From positions 1-64,000 of the forward strand of contig NZ_MUFV01000001.1 of NCBI RefSeq assembly GCF_002017875.1: 64,000 nt of DNA, written 5' to 3'. Source of the stretch: Deinococcus sp. LM3. Its GTDB lineage: Bacteria > Deinococcota > Deinococci > Deinococcales > Deinococcaceae. This document shows positions 47,543 through 57,716 of the stretch, one piece after another. The first letter of the stretch is position 1. Every line of letters starts with the position of its first letter. The notes under the pieces were generated by a model. The model was not told the origin of the DNA. It did not search any database and saw only the letters and a program-made list of their open reading frames with translations. Made by a program: the position numbers and the translations under genes.

Positions 47543-48759
47543 CCACCCCCACGACCGCCGCCGCCGCCGCCGGGCCCGGCAGCCTGGGCGCCATGCTGCG
47601 CCTCCCGCACGCCGCCGGACTGGCCCTGAGCGTCTTCCTGCTGGGCTTCGGGCTGTCGCTGGCCATCCCGTACCTGACGCTGTACGCCGTGAACCGCGCG
47701 GGCATGACCCCGCTGCAACTCGGGGTGTTCCTCACCGTGAACGCCGTGTCGGCCGTGCTGGTCGCCACGCTGCTGGGCCGCTGGAGCGACCGGCTGCCCA
47801 ACCGCAAACCCATCCTGCTGCTCACCCTGGCCGCCGGGACCGCCGCGTACGCCCTGATCGCCGTCACCCCGAACTTCGCGGGCCTGCTGCTGATCGGGTC
47901 GCTGCTGCTGTCGCTGGGGGCCGCCGCGTTCCCGCAGGTGTTCTCGTTCGCGCGGGCCAGCCTGAACGACACGCCGGGCGAACTCGCCGACCGCGCCATG
48001 ACCCTGCTGCGCAGCGTGTTCAGCCTGTCGTGGGTGGTCGGCCCCGGCCTGGGCGCGCTGCTGCTGGGCGAAAGCCGCTACCACGCCGTGTTCCTGGCGG
48101 CCGCCGCCTGCTTCGCGCTGGCCGCCGCGCCCCTGATCCGCGTGCCGGGCCGCCGCCCGCAACCGAGTCCCGGTTCGGCGCCGGTCACCGCGCCGCCCCC
48201 CATCCCGCGCGCCGTGATCGCGTGGGGCGCGGCCGCGTTCGTGCTGTACGGCATGAGCATGCACATGGGCATGGCGATGTTCCCGCTGTTCGTCACCGAC
48301 ACCCTGGGCGGCACGGCGGGCGAGGTGGGCCTGCTGGTGGGCCTGTGCGCCCTGCTGGAAATCCCGGTGATGCTGGCGCTGGTCACGTGGCGCCGCCTGC
48401 CCGGCGTGCCTGTCCTGATCGCCGCCGGGATGGGCCTGTTCGTGCTGCACTTCGGGCTGGTCGTGCTGGCCGGCGGGATGGGCGCCCTGATCGCCGCGCA
48501 GGTCGTCCGGGCGGTCGTCCTGGCGATCCTGGCGGGCCTGGGCATGACCTACTTCCAGACCCTGATGCCCGGCCGCTTCAGCGCCGCCACCACCCTGTAC
48601 GCCAACACGTCCAGCGTCGGCGCGATGCTCAGCGGCATCACGTCCGGCGCGGTCGCGCAGACCTTCGGGTACCGCAGCGTGTTCATCCTGTGCGCCGCCC
48701 TGTCCCTGGTCGCCTGGGGCGTGATGGCCCTCAACAACCGCCGCACGACGCACGCCTGA
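47539..48759 (+). CDS. MFS sugar-efflux-type transporter (SetA/SetB-like)
   Basis: 406 aa with 12 TM helices. The first half has AGLALSVFLLGFGLSLAIPY and LLGRWSDRLPNRKPILLLTL (loop-2 motif); the second starts near ISMHMGMAMFPLFVTDTLGG-like sequence. The pattern of short loops, with the SDR motif and LLRSVFSLSWVVGPGLGALL, fits the sugar efflux transporter group. The substrate is unproven. It ends at a perfect 22-bp hairpin facing trpA. Confidence 0.8.
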   Translation: MTTPTTAAAAAGPGSLGAMLRLPHAAGLALSVFLLGFGLSLAIPYLTLYAVNRAGMTPLQLGVFLTVNAVSAVLVATLLGRWSDRLPNRKPILLLTLAAGTAAYALIAVTPNFAGLLLIGSLLLSLGAAAFPQVFSFARASLNDTPGELADRAMTLLRSVFSLSWVVGPGLGALLLGESRYHAVFLAAAACFALAAAPLIRVPGRRPQPSPGSAPVTAPPPIPRAVIAWGAAAFVLYGMSMHMGMAMFPLFVTDTLGGTAGEVGLLVGLCALLEIPVMLALVTWRRLPGVPVLIAAGMGLFVLHFGLVVLAGGMGALIAAQVVRAVVLAILAGLGMTYFQTLMPGRFSAATTLYANTSSVGAMLSGITSGAVAQTFGYRSVFILCAALSLVAWGVMALNNRRTTHA

Positions 48760-48762
48760 ACG

Positions 48763-48821
48763 CAGGGCCAAGAGGCGGGCTTCCAGAGAATCACTTCCCG
48801 GAAGCCCGCCTCTTGGCCCTG
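48763..48821. terminator. Strong bidirectional stem-loop
   Basis: A perfect 22-bp stem (48763-48784 with 48800-48821, starting CAGGGCCAAGAGGCGGGCTT) and a 15-nt loop between convergent genes. Confidence 0.88.
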
Positions 48822-48856
48822 CCCTGCCGTGGGCCTGCCCGTTCTGTGGGTCCGGC

Positions 48857-49680
48857 TCAGCCCTTGTGGCAACCGTCCGCAATGCTGGCGGCCAGCGCGC
48901 CCACGTCCTGACCGTTGCGCACGGCGTTGATGAACGCGCTGCCGACGACCACGCCGTCCGCGACCTGCGCGACCTGATGGGCGGTCTGGGCGTCGTTCAC
49001 GCCGAAGCCCACGGCGACCGGCACGCGCGCGTACTGGCGGGCCAGGGCCAGCATGGCGGGCACCTCACCCAGCGCCGAGCCCTCGCGGGCGCCGGTCACG
49101 CCGGTCACGCTGACCGCGTACAGGAAGCCCGTGCAGGCCTCCGCGACCAGTTTCACGCGCTCCGGGGTGCTGGTCGGGGCGATCAGGAAGGTCACGGCAA
49201 TGCCGTGCTGGGCGGCCAGGTCCGCGATTTCCAGGTCCTGGTCGGGTGGCAGGTCCGGGAGGATCAGGCCGTCCACCCCGGCCTCCTGGGCCAGCCGCAT
49301 GAACTCGCGCGGCCCGACGGCGTAGATGGGGTTCACGTAGGTCATGATCACGATGGGCGTGTCGTGCCGGGCGCGCAGGTCCCGCACCAGCCGCAGGGTG
49401 TGGCGGGTGCTGGTGCCGCCGCCCAGCGCCTGCTCGCTGGCCCGCTGGATGGTGGGACCGTCGCCCAGGGGGTCGCTGTATGGAATGCCGACCTCAAGGA
49501 TGTCGGCGCGTTCCAGCAGGGCGTCGGCGACGGCGGGGAAACCCTCGGCGGTGGGGTAGCCGGCCGTCATGAAGGGAATGAAGGCCGCGCGGCCCGCCTG
49601 AGCGGCGCGGGCGAAGGCGGCGTGCAGGCGCGCAGCGCCGGGAGTGGTGGCTGTGGTGGGGGTGGTCGGGGTGGGGGCGC

Positions 49681-49684
<4 letters not shown>
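48857..49684 (-). CDS. trpA: Tryptophan synthase alpha subunit
   Basis: 275 aa TIM barrel cleaving indole-3-glycerol phosphate to indole. Key parts: FIPFMTAGYPTAEGF with the catalytic Glu in ADILEVGIPYSDPLGDGPTI, VIMTYVNPIYAVG, DGLILPDLPPDQDLEI with the catalytic Asp, FLYAVSVTGVTGAR and VAVGFGVNDAQTAHQ. The ATG at 49684 overlaps the trpB stop by 4 bp. The first 20 residues are Thr/Pro-rich and non-conserved. Confidence 0.93.
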
Positions 49685-50955
<1,271 letters not shown>

Positions 50956-50995
50956 GGACGCAGGGTAGAACTGCCAGTCCGAACGGCCGTTAGGC

Positions 50996-51020
50996 AAACT
51001 TAGACAACTCGTCTAAGTTT
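50996..51020. promoter_or_regulatory. Perfect 10-bp inverted repeat upstream of trpB, operator candidate
   Basis: AAACTTAGAC-AACTC-GTCTAAGTTT: perfect 10-bp arms with a 5-nt spacer, AT-rich in a GC-rich setting, 41-65 bp before the trpB ATG. It has no U run and is not near a gene end, so a protein-binding site fits better than a terminator. The binding protein is unknown. Confidence 0.65.
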
Positions 51021-51061
51021 GGGCATTTCGGGCTGTTTTCGTCTGAGGAGGCTGGACAGTA

Positions 51062-51138
51062 AGAAGGGCTCCGATTGACAGGCCTGCCAGTCCCGCCCGG
51101 TCCGCGCGGCTACGACTGGCAGCGCGACGGAATCCATC
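51062..51138 (-). mobile_element. Possible degenerate MITE copy 11
   Basis: GGGCTCCGATTGACAGGC near 51066 resembles one terminal repeat with hairpin 2, and GACGGAATCCATCA near 51126-51139 the other. The middle is lost, as in copy 10, and the flanking repeats are unclear. Confidence 0.4.
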
Positions 51139-51151
51139 ACGGACCGGCGAT

Positions 51152-52063
51152 TCAGGCCAGCCGTGTTCCGGCCAGTGCCGCGCGCCACAGCGGCAGCAGG
51201 TCCGCCACCTCCACCTCGTCCGGCACCGGCCAGCCCAGACTGCGGGCCAGCTGCGCCCGCACTCCTGCCGCGTTCTCCCCCGCCTCGCGCAGCGCCGACA
51301 CGGGCGGCGCACCCCCGCGCTTGGCCAGCCGCTCGCCCCGGTAGTCGGTCATCAGCGGCACGTGCAGGTAGCGGGGCGTCGGGAGGCCCAGCGCCGCCTG
51401 CAACGCCACCTGCCGGGGCGTGGCGGTCCACAGGTCCGCGCCGCGCAGCACGTCGGTCACGCCGGCCGCCGCGTCGTCCACGACCACCGCGAGGTGGTAG
51501 GCGTAGACGCCGTCGTTGCGGCGCAGCACCAGATCACCCACGTCCGCGCGCAGGTCCTGGCAGAGCGTCTGCCCGGTCAGCCGGTCATGGGCGCACACCC
51601 GCGCGTCCGGCACGCGCCAGCGCAGCGCCGCCGGGCGGTCCGGGTGCCGCGCGCCGGGGTCGCGGCAGGTGCCGGGGTACACCGGCTCGGCGCCGTGCGG
51701 CGCTCCGGCGCTGTCCTGCACGGCGGCCTGCACCTCGCGCCGGGTGCAGGTGCAGGGGTAGGTGTCCAGGCGCGCGGCGGCCTCGCGGTAGCGGTCGAGT
51801 TGCCGGGACTGCACGCTCTCGGCGTCCCAGTCCAGGCCCAGCCACTCCAGGTCGCGGCGGATCAGGTCGTAGGCCCAGGGGCGCACCCGCCCGGTGTCCA
51901 GGTCCTCGAAGCGCAGCAGGTGCCGTCCGCCGGGCGCGCGGGAGTGCAGCCACGCCAGCAGCGCCGTGCGGGCGTTGCCCAGGTGCATGGCCCCGGTGGG
52001 ACTCGGCGCGTAACGGCCCACCGGCACCCCGCGGCCCCCCTCAAGCCCTGGCTCCGTGTTCAT
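51152..52063 (-). CDS. gluQ: Glutamyl-Q tRNA(Asp) synthetase
   Basis: 303 aa. A truncated glutamyl-tRNA synthetase paralogue that attaches glutamate to queuosine in tRNA(Asp). GRYAPSPTGAMHLGNARTAL contains the HIGH-type signature; LLRFEDLDTGRVRPWA, YPCTCTRREVQ (zinc-binding Cys region) and LTDYRGERLAKRGG-like sequence (KMSKS equivalent RLAKR) follow. There is no anticodon-binding domain, as expected for GluQ-RS. The ATG at 52063 lies 7 nt after a TAGGGT box, a leaderless layout. Confidence 0.9.
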   Translation of the reverse strand: MNTEPGLEGGRGVPVGRYAPSPTGAMHLGNARTALLAWLHSRAPGGRHLLRFEDLDTGRVRPWAYDLIRRDLEWLGLDWDAESVQSRQLDRYREAAARLDTYPCTCTRREVQAAVQDSAGAPHGAEPVYPGTCRDPGARHPDRPAALRWRVPDARVCAHDRLTGQTLCQDLRADVGDLVLRRNDGVYAYHLAVVVDDAAAGVTDVLRGADLWTATPRQVALQAALGLPTPRYLHVPLMTDYRGERLAKRGGAPPVSALREAGENAAGVRAQLARSLGWPVPDEVEVADLLPLWRAALAGTRLA

Positions 52064-52070
52064 CCGGGCC

Positions 52071-52076
52071 ACCCTA
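52071..52076 (-). promoter_or_regulatory. -10 box TAGGGT, leaderless promoter of gluQ
   Basis: On the minus strand, TAGGGT is followed by 7 nt and the ATG at 52063. It overlaps the 3' end of the upstream membrane-protein gene. Confidence 0.5.
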
Positions 52077-52580
52077 GCGCAGGTCGTCCCACACGGCCAG
52101 CACGACCGACACGATCAGGGTCGCCAGCCCCAGGAAGGTCACGAAACGCCCCAGCGGGTCGGCGAGGTTCAGGGCGTTCGCCTGCGGGTTCCAGCCGCCC
52201 AGCAGCTGCCACCAGTCGTGCGTGTCCGGGTCGCCCGTGATCAGGTCCAGCTGCCGCAGCGGCGCGTCCCGGATGTACGCTGCCACGCCCGCCAGCGAGT
52301 GCGCCAGCCACAGGCCCACCACGCCCGCCGCGAAACGGTCGCCGCGCCACAGGAACGCGGCGGCGCAGGCCAGCGGGACGGCCACCTGCCCCAGACTGCC
52401 GCCCAGCAGCATGATGGTCTCACCGGCCCAGATCAGCAGCACGTGCCCGGCCTCGTGGAACACCAGATTCACGCCGCCCAGCAGGTCGCCGCGCAGCGGG
52501 TCCAGGAGGCCCGGCACGGTCAGCCACAGCGCCAGCAGCAGCCCGGCGGCCCGTCCCCAGCGCGCGGCGGACGCCGGCAC
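52074..52580 (-). CDS. Membrane protein with HEAGH motif (M50-like fold candidate)
   Basis: 168 aa with 4-5 hydrophobic helices. GVNLVFHEAGHVLLIWAGET carries an HExxH inside a hydrophobic helix, as in site-2-protease-like M50 families, and LLGGWNPQANALNLADPLGR could carry the further ligand. Peptidase activity is uncertain because the usual NPDG-type motif is not obvious. I chose GTG 52580, 2 nt after the stop of the RHH gene, so translation is likely coupled. Third gene of the ParA/RHH cluster. Confidence 0.6.
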   Translation of the reverse strand: MPASAARWGRAAGLLLALWLTVPGLLDPLRGDLLGGVNLVFHEAGHVLLIWAGETIMLLGGSLGQVAVPLACAAAFLWRGDRFAAGVVGLWLAHSLAGVAAYIRDAPLRQLDLITGDPDTHDWWQLLGGWNPQANALNLADPLGRFVTFLGLATLIVSVVLAVWDDLR

Positions 52581-52582
52581 GT

Positions 52583-52846
52583 TCAGGCGCGTTCGCGCAG
52601 CCAGCGCAGCAGCAGGTCCTCCACGAGTTCGCTGACGCTCTCGCCGCCCTCGGCCTTCACCTGCCGCCACACGGCGCGCACGGTCTCCTTGCGCACGTAC
52701 ACGGCCTCGACCCGTTCAGCCGTCTCGCCCTTCTGGCGGCCGTCGGGTTCCGGCGTGATCTTGGGAGACCGCTCCCGCTTGCCGTCCTTGCCCTTGCGGC
52801 CCTTGCCCGTCCTGGCGCGGCCCTCGAGGTAATCGAAGCGGCCCAC
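52583..52846 (-). CDS. Ribbon-helix-helix-like small protein, ParA partner candidate
   Basis: 87 aa. A basic, flexible N-terminus (RARTGKGRKGKDGKRER) is followed by VEAVYVRKETVRAVWRQVKA-EGGESVSELVEDLLLRWL (about 48-85), a pattern of beta strand, helix, turn and helix like the MetJ/Arc/ParG ribbon-helix-helix fold. It follows the ParA-like gene by 24 bp. Type Ib partition systems pair a small ParA with such an RHH protein. GTG start at 52846. Confidence 0.6.
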   Translation of the reverse strand: MGRFDYLEGRARTGKGRKGKDGKRERSPKITPEPDGRQKGETAERVEAVYVRKETVRAVWRQVKAEGGESVSELVEDLLLRWLRERA

Positions 52847-52870
52847 GTCAGCGCCCCCCGCACGCGCCGG

Positions 52871-53479
52871 TCACAGGACCTCGCGGGCCAGCGCCAGAAT
52901 GTCGTTCCAGGCGGCCTCGGCGCGCGGGTCACGCACCTCGCCCGCCAGGATGCCCAGTTCGGCGGCCTTCTGGTACGCCGCGTAGTGCCGCACCATGGCG
53001 TTGCAGACGGTCACGCCGTCCTCGCGCAGGTCCTCGCGGGCCTCCTCGGCGGCGCGGCCGACCGGGGGCACGCGGGTCAGGACCACGCGGGTCTTGCGGG
53101 CGGCGTCCTCGCCGGACAGGAAGTCCAGCAGTTCGCGGGTGGCTTCCAGTTCCAGCGGGGACACGCCGCTGGGCACCAGGATCAGGTCGGTGCGTTCCGC
53201 CAGCTGCCGCAGGTCCCGGCGGCGCGGGCGGCCCTCGGTATCCAGGATGATCAGGTCGAAGCCGGCCAGCCGTTTGGGTTTCACGTCCCCGGCGTCCATC
53301 ACCGGGAACGGCAGCCCGCCGGTCCGGGCGGCCCAGCGCAGGGAACTGCCGACCCGGCCGTCCTCGTCGATCAGCAGCACCGACTGGCCGGCCGCGTGCG
53401 CCGCCCCGGCGAGGTGAACGGCCAGGGTGCTCTTTCCCACGCCGCCCTTCTCGGATGTAATGGCCACCACCTTTGTCAT
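52871..53479 (-). CDS. ParA/MinD-family ATPase (small, type Ib-like)
   Basis: 202 aa. The deviant Walker A box is ITSEKGGVGKSTLAVHLAGA (Lys in the first position as in ParA), VLLIDEDGRVGSSLRWA is the A' motif and DLIILDTEGR Walker B. No N-terminal DNA-binding extension is present, typical of type Ib ParA or orphan ParA-like positioning proteins. Together with the downstream RHH-like gene it could form a partition or cargo-positioning pair. No parS-like iteron array was seen near it. Confidence 0.85.
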   Translation of the reverse strand: MTKVVAITSEKGGVGKSTLAVHLAGAAHAAGQSVLLIDEDGRVGSSLRWAARTGGLPFPVMDAGDVKPKRLAGFDLIILDTEGRPRRRDLRQLAERTDLILVPSGVSPLELEATRELLDFLSGEDAARKTRVVLTRVPPVGRAAEEAREDLREDGVTVCNAMVRHYAAYQKAAELGILAGEVRDPRAEAAWNDILALAREVL

Positions 53480-53566
53480 GCGTCCGAGCGTAGCAGACGC
53501 CCCGGCCGGGCCGTGTCAGGGCGCCGTTCCCGCGCTCCCCCCTGTTCGTCAAGCGCGCCGCGCGAC

Positions 53567-53827
53567 ATGCTGTGGTCCGTGATCACGCCTGAACAGCTCA
53601 ACGAGATGGAATGCGCCGGGGTGTACTGGACCGCCCGCGCCCTTCAGGAGCAGGGCAGCCGCTTCTACCGCGCGCTGGGCGCGGCGCTGGAGGCCGCCGA
53701 CGCCAGCAACCGACGCCTGATCTACCGGACCTGGCCGGACGCCCTGTGGGACTTCTACCGGCGCGGGCAGCGGCTGGCCGCGCAGGAACACGGCGGGCCG
53801 CAAGGCAGTGGGCCGGGCGGCGAATAG
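53567..53827 (+). CDS. Hypothetical small protein
   Basis: 86 aa, not recognised. It is helical, with QLNEMECAGVYWTARALQEQ, GSRFYRALGAALEAADASNR and RLIYRTWPDALWDFYRRGQR, and no membrane segment. It is divergent from parA. GTG at 53579 is an alternative start giving a similar product. Confidence 0.5.
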   Translation: MLWSVITPEQLNEMECAGVYWTARALQEQGSRFYRALGAALEAADASNRRLIYRTWPDALWDFYRRGQRLAAQEHGGPQGSGPGGE

Positions 53828-53861
53828 GGAGGGCGGCACACCCGCTCCGGGCGGCCGCCCG

Positions 53862-53867
53862 TACACT
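53862..53867 (+). promoter_or_regulatory. -10 box TACACT, leaderless promoter
   Basis: TACACT plus 7 nt precedes the ATG at 53875 of the PIG-L deacetylase gene. Confidence 0.55.
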
Positions 53868-53874
53868 GCCGGGC

Positions 53875-54726
53875 ATGACCCACCCGGACGCGCCCGCCCC
53901 CGCCACCCCCCGCCCCACGCTGCTGGCCGTGTTCGCCCACCCGGACGACGAGGCCTTCAGCGTGGGCGGCACCCTGACGCACTACGCCCGCCTGGGCGTG
54001 AACGTGATCCTGGCCTGCGCCACGCGCGGCGAGGCGGGCAAGATCACGGTGCCCGGCATGACCGTGGACGACCTGGGCGCGCAGCGCGAACAGGAACTGC
54101 GCGAGGCCTGCCGCGCCCTGGAGATCCCGGACCCCGTGTTCCTGGATTACCACGATTCCGGCCGGTACGAGCGCACCCGGCACGACGACCCGAAGGCCAT
54201 GATGAACGTGAACCCGCTGGACGTGGAGGTCCGGTTGCGTGACCTGATCGCGCGGGTGCAGCCGCAGGTGCTGCTGACCTTTGACCCGCACGGCGGGTAC
54301 GGGCACGTGGATCACCTGCAGATTCACCGGGCGACGAGCGCGGCGTTCTTCAGTACCGGGCACCTGCCGTACGGTGGCCCGCAGCGGTTGTTCTTCACGG
54401 CCATGAGCGTCGAGTCGGCGGCCGGTATCGCGCGGATGGGGCAGGATCTCGATCCGCTGGTGTACGGCGTGTCGGAGGGTACGTTCGCGGTCAGCATGGA
54501 CGTCTCGGCGTACGCGGAGAACAAACGTGCGGCGCTGGCAGCCCACGGCACGCAGATGGGCGCCGAGAGCCTGCTGGGCCGCATGACCCCCGAGGAGCGG
54601 CAGGCCATGGAGGAGCGCCTGAACCACGAGCACTTCAGCCTGGGCGGCACGCGCGCCCCGGTAAGGTCGTACCCGCTGCGCGGCCTGTTCGACGGCCTGG
54701 AGGGTTTCGGCACGCTGGACGCCTGA
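53875..54726 (+). CDS. PIG-L family LmbE-like deacetylase (bacillithiol/mycothiol type)
   Basis: 283-aa zinc N-deacetylase. TLLAVFAHPDDEAFSVGGTL holds the AHPDDE zinc motif; FLDYHDSGRYERTRHDDPKA and FDPHGGYGHVDHLQIHRATS give the other His ligand. The length and the HDDP region resemble mycothiol MshB/Mca and BshB enzymes. Deinococcus makes bacillithiol, so deacetylation of GlcNAc-malate or cleavage of thiol conjugates are candidates; specificity is unproven. The TGA stop is adjacent to degenerate MITE copy 12. Confidence 0.8.
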   Translation: MTHPDAPAPATPRPTLLAVFAHPDDEAFSVGGTLTHYARLGVNVILACATRGEAGKITVPGMTVDDLGAQREQELREACRALEIPDPVFLDYHDSGRYERTRHDDPKAMMNVNPLDVEVRLRDLIARVQPQVLLTFDPHGGYGHVDHLQIHRATSAAFFSTGHLPYGGPQRLFFTAMSVESAAGIARMGQDLDPLVYGVSEGTFAVSMDVSAYAENKRAALAAHGTQMGAESLLGRMTPEERQAMEERLNHEHFSLGGTRAPVRSYPLRGLFDGLEGFGTLDA

Positions 54727-54825
54727 TCGCGGACTGCCCTGCGGGGTCAGGCGCGCAGCGCTGCTAGGAGCGTGAAGCCGGGAACCCGGTGTCCTTCCGG
54801 GTGGAGGGCGAAACGGCAGTCCGGA
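54727..54825 (-). mobile_element. MITE copy 12, degenerate
   Basis: GCGGACTGCCC at the left, hairpin 1 as GGAACCCGG/CCGGGTGG, and GCGAAACGGCAGTCCGGA at the right match the reverse-oriented family with many changes. The left end directly follows the TGA stop (54724-54726) of the deacetylase gene. Confidence 0.6.
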
Positions 54826-55118
54826 TCGGTCCCGAAAACCGCTGCCCTCCCCTGTCCTGACGGGCGTGATGAGCATGGCCCGCCCCGCCGCTCCTGCGCT
54901 GCGCGGCGGGTTTCTGCTGCCGTATTTCAGGGCGTCCGGCGCGGGTTCAGGGTGATCAGTGGCGGGTCAGCCACAAGCGTTAAGAAGTTCACAAGGAAAG
55001 TCCCATCCACTCTCTCCGGGCCCGTGTTTAGCGATTGGGACTTATGGGGCATAGACAACGCCGGAATTCCGTATACTCTGTTCAAGCAAACCCACTTTTC
55101 ATCTCTGGAGGAACACCC
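54826..55118 (+). promoter_or_regulatory. Upstream region of the BMP lipoprotein gene
   Basis: 293 bp without a gene. A TATACT -10 box lies at 55072-55077, and GGAGG at 55107-55111 precedes the ATG at 55119. The leader would be about 35 nt. I see no good -35. Confidence 0.5.
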
Positions 55119-56216
<1,098 letters not shown>

Positions 56217-56231
56217 TCCACGCACACACGC

Positions 56232-56258
56232 GGGCGGCCTCCTCCGGGAAGGCCGCCC
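56232..56258 (+). terminator. Stem-loop terminator of the BMP gene
   Basis: GGGCGGCC / GGCCGCCC with a loop, followed by TTCTTCTGG, 16 bp after the stop codon. Confidence 0.75.
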
Positions 56259-56273
56259 TTCTTCTGGCAACAG

Positions 56274-56319
56274 ACAGAGGCGCGATCCAGGGAACAATGC
56301 TCCCGGACCGCGCCTCTGT
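56274..56319. terminator. Second stem-loop, convergent side
   Basis: ACAGAGGCGCG / CGCGCCTCTGT with an inner GGGA/TCCC helix, 20 bp before the 3' end of the minus-strand lipoprotein gene. Confidence 0.7.
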
Positions 56320-56338
56320 TCTGAACTGTGGGGATCGC

Positions 56339-57478
56339 TCAGCGGTTGGTGCCACTTCCTGTGGGGCGCAGGGGCTGGCCGGTCTCGTCGACGACGTTGA
56401 CGGTGCTGAAGCTGCCGGGCACGCGCACGATGGCCCAGGGGCTGGTGATGGCCTGCGTGGTGAACGATCCGGCGGCCGGAGCCCTGACCTGAACGGCGAC
56501 AGTCAGGGTGCCGCCGCTGACGCTGGCGCCCGTGACTTTCACGCTGTACCCGCCGGTGGCGCGCTGGCCCAGGAACACGCCCACCAGGGTCGAGCCGTTC
56601 AGGGCGGCGGGGGTGGGCACGCCGGTCTGGCGACCGTAGGCGGCGGCGTACAGGGCGCGGGCCTCGGCGTCGGTGCGGGCGGTCTGGACACTCAGGCCGG
56701 TGACGGTGGCCTGGGATCCGGCGGCGATCTCGGTGAAGGTCACGGCGGCTCCTGGGAGGCTCACGGCGGGCGGGGTACCCGTGCCGGGCAGGGTGGGTCG
56801 GGCGGGCGTGCCGGGCGTGGGGGTCACGGCGGTCTGGGTGGTGACGTTCGGCAGGACGTACAGGCCGGTGCGCTGGTACTCGCCGGGCGCGGGTTCCACG
56901 GTCAGGGGCGCGTCGGGGATGCTGGCGCTGTCCAGGACGCCCACGGCGAGCGGTCCCTGGCCCAGCAGGGCGTTGCCCAGCGCGGTCGCCTCGGCGCTGC
57001 TGAGCTGACCGGCGCCGCTCAGGCCGTCGCTGCGGGTGCCGGTCACGACGCCGCTGGTGCCGTTCAGTTTCGTCCAGGTCTGCCCGTCCGTGAAGTACAC
57101 GGCGCTCAGGGCCGCGCCGGGCAGCGGGGTGACGTTGAACGTGCCGTCGGTGCGGCGCGTGACACTGAGCTTCTGGGTGGTGGCGGTGGTGGGTGCGCGG
57201 AAGGTGGCCTTGCCGTTCACGCTGAGGGTGCCTTCCAGGGCCAGTGGGTCGTTCACCTGGGCGCGCAGGTCGGCGGTGGCCGCGCCGAGTTTCACGCTGC
57301 TCTGAGCGCTGCCCTGCGCCAGGGTGCCGTACACCCACACGATGCGTTCCTGGGTGCCGCCGTACAGCAGGGCCTCGTGGACGCGCAGGTTGCTGGGGCC
57401 GGTCATGGTGCAGGCACTCAGGAGGCTGACGCCGAGGATCGCGGCAGCGGGTAGCGTCTTGCGGGGAGTACGGGTCAT
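56339..57478 (-). CDS. Secreted lipoprotein with PrcB-like C-terminal domain
   Basis: 379 aa. The signal sequence ends in the lipobox LLSAC. The first domain (about 30-150) is beta-rich, with TLSVNGKATFRAPTTATTQK. A Pro/Thr-rich linker (TPTPGTPARPTLPGTGTPP) leads to the C-terminal domain with STLVGVFLGQRATGGYSVKV, TVAVQVRAPAAGS and SPWAIVRVPG, the pattern of the PrcB C-terminal domain known from spirochaete protease complexes. Its role here is unknown; it may be a protease-associated or envelope protein. Confidence 0.7.
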   Translation of the reverse strand: MTRTPRKTLPAAAILGVSLLSACTMTGPSNLRVHEALLYGGTQERIVWVYGTLAQGSAQSSVKLGAATADLRAQVNDPLALEGTLSVNGKATFRAPTTATTQKLSVTRRTDGTFNVTPLPGAALSAVYFTDGQTWTKLNGTSGVVTGTRSDGLSGAGQLSSAEATALGNALLGQGPLAVGVLDSASIPDAPLTVEPAPGEYQRTGLYVLPNVTTQTAVTPTPGTPARPTLPGTGTPPAVSLPGAAVTFTEIAAGSQATVTGLSVQTARTDAEARALYAAAYGRQTGVPTPAALNGSTLVGVFLGQRATGGYSVKVTGASVSGGTLTVAVQVRAPAAGSFTTQAITSPWAIVRVPGSFSTVNVVDETGQPLRPTGSGTNR

Positions 57479-57547
57479 GCTGCCCAGCTTAGGCAGCGGG
57501 CCTGACGCTCAACTGAAGGTCACCTTTACCAAAAGCACACCAAGTCA

Positions 57548-57680
57548 TACGGACTCCGATTGAATGGGCTGCAAAGCCCGTTGAATCCGAGCGAAGCGAG
57601 TGGGAGCAAAACGGGTTCCGGACGTGAAGCCGGCAATCCGGTGAAGTTCCGGATTGTTGGCGAAACAAACGGAATCCGTA
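57548..57680 (-). mobile_element. MITE copy 13 (full length, TCA repeats)
   Basis: 133 bp between TCA at 57545-57547 and TCA at 57681-57683. Hairpin 1 CAATCCGG/CCGGATTG and hairpin 2 GATTGAATGGGC/GCCCGTTGAATC. It lies between the PrcB-like gene promoter side and the recN 3' end. Confidence 0.88.
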
Positions 57681-57716
57681 TCACACAGGCACACCAAGCC
57701 GGGCGCGTCCGGCCGG

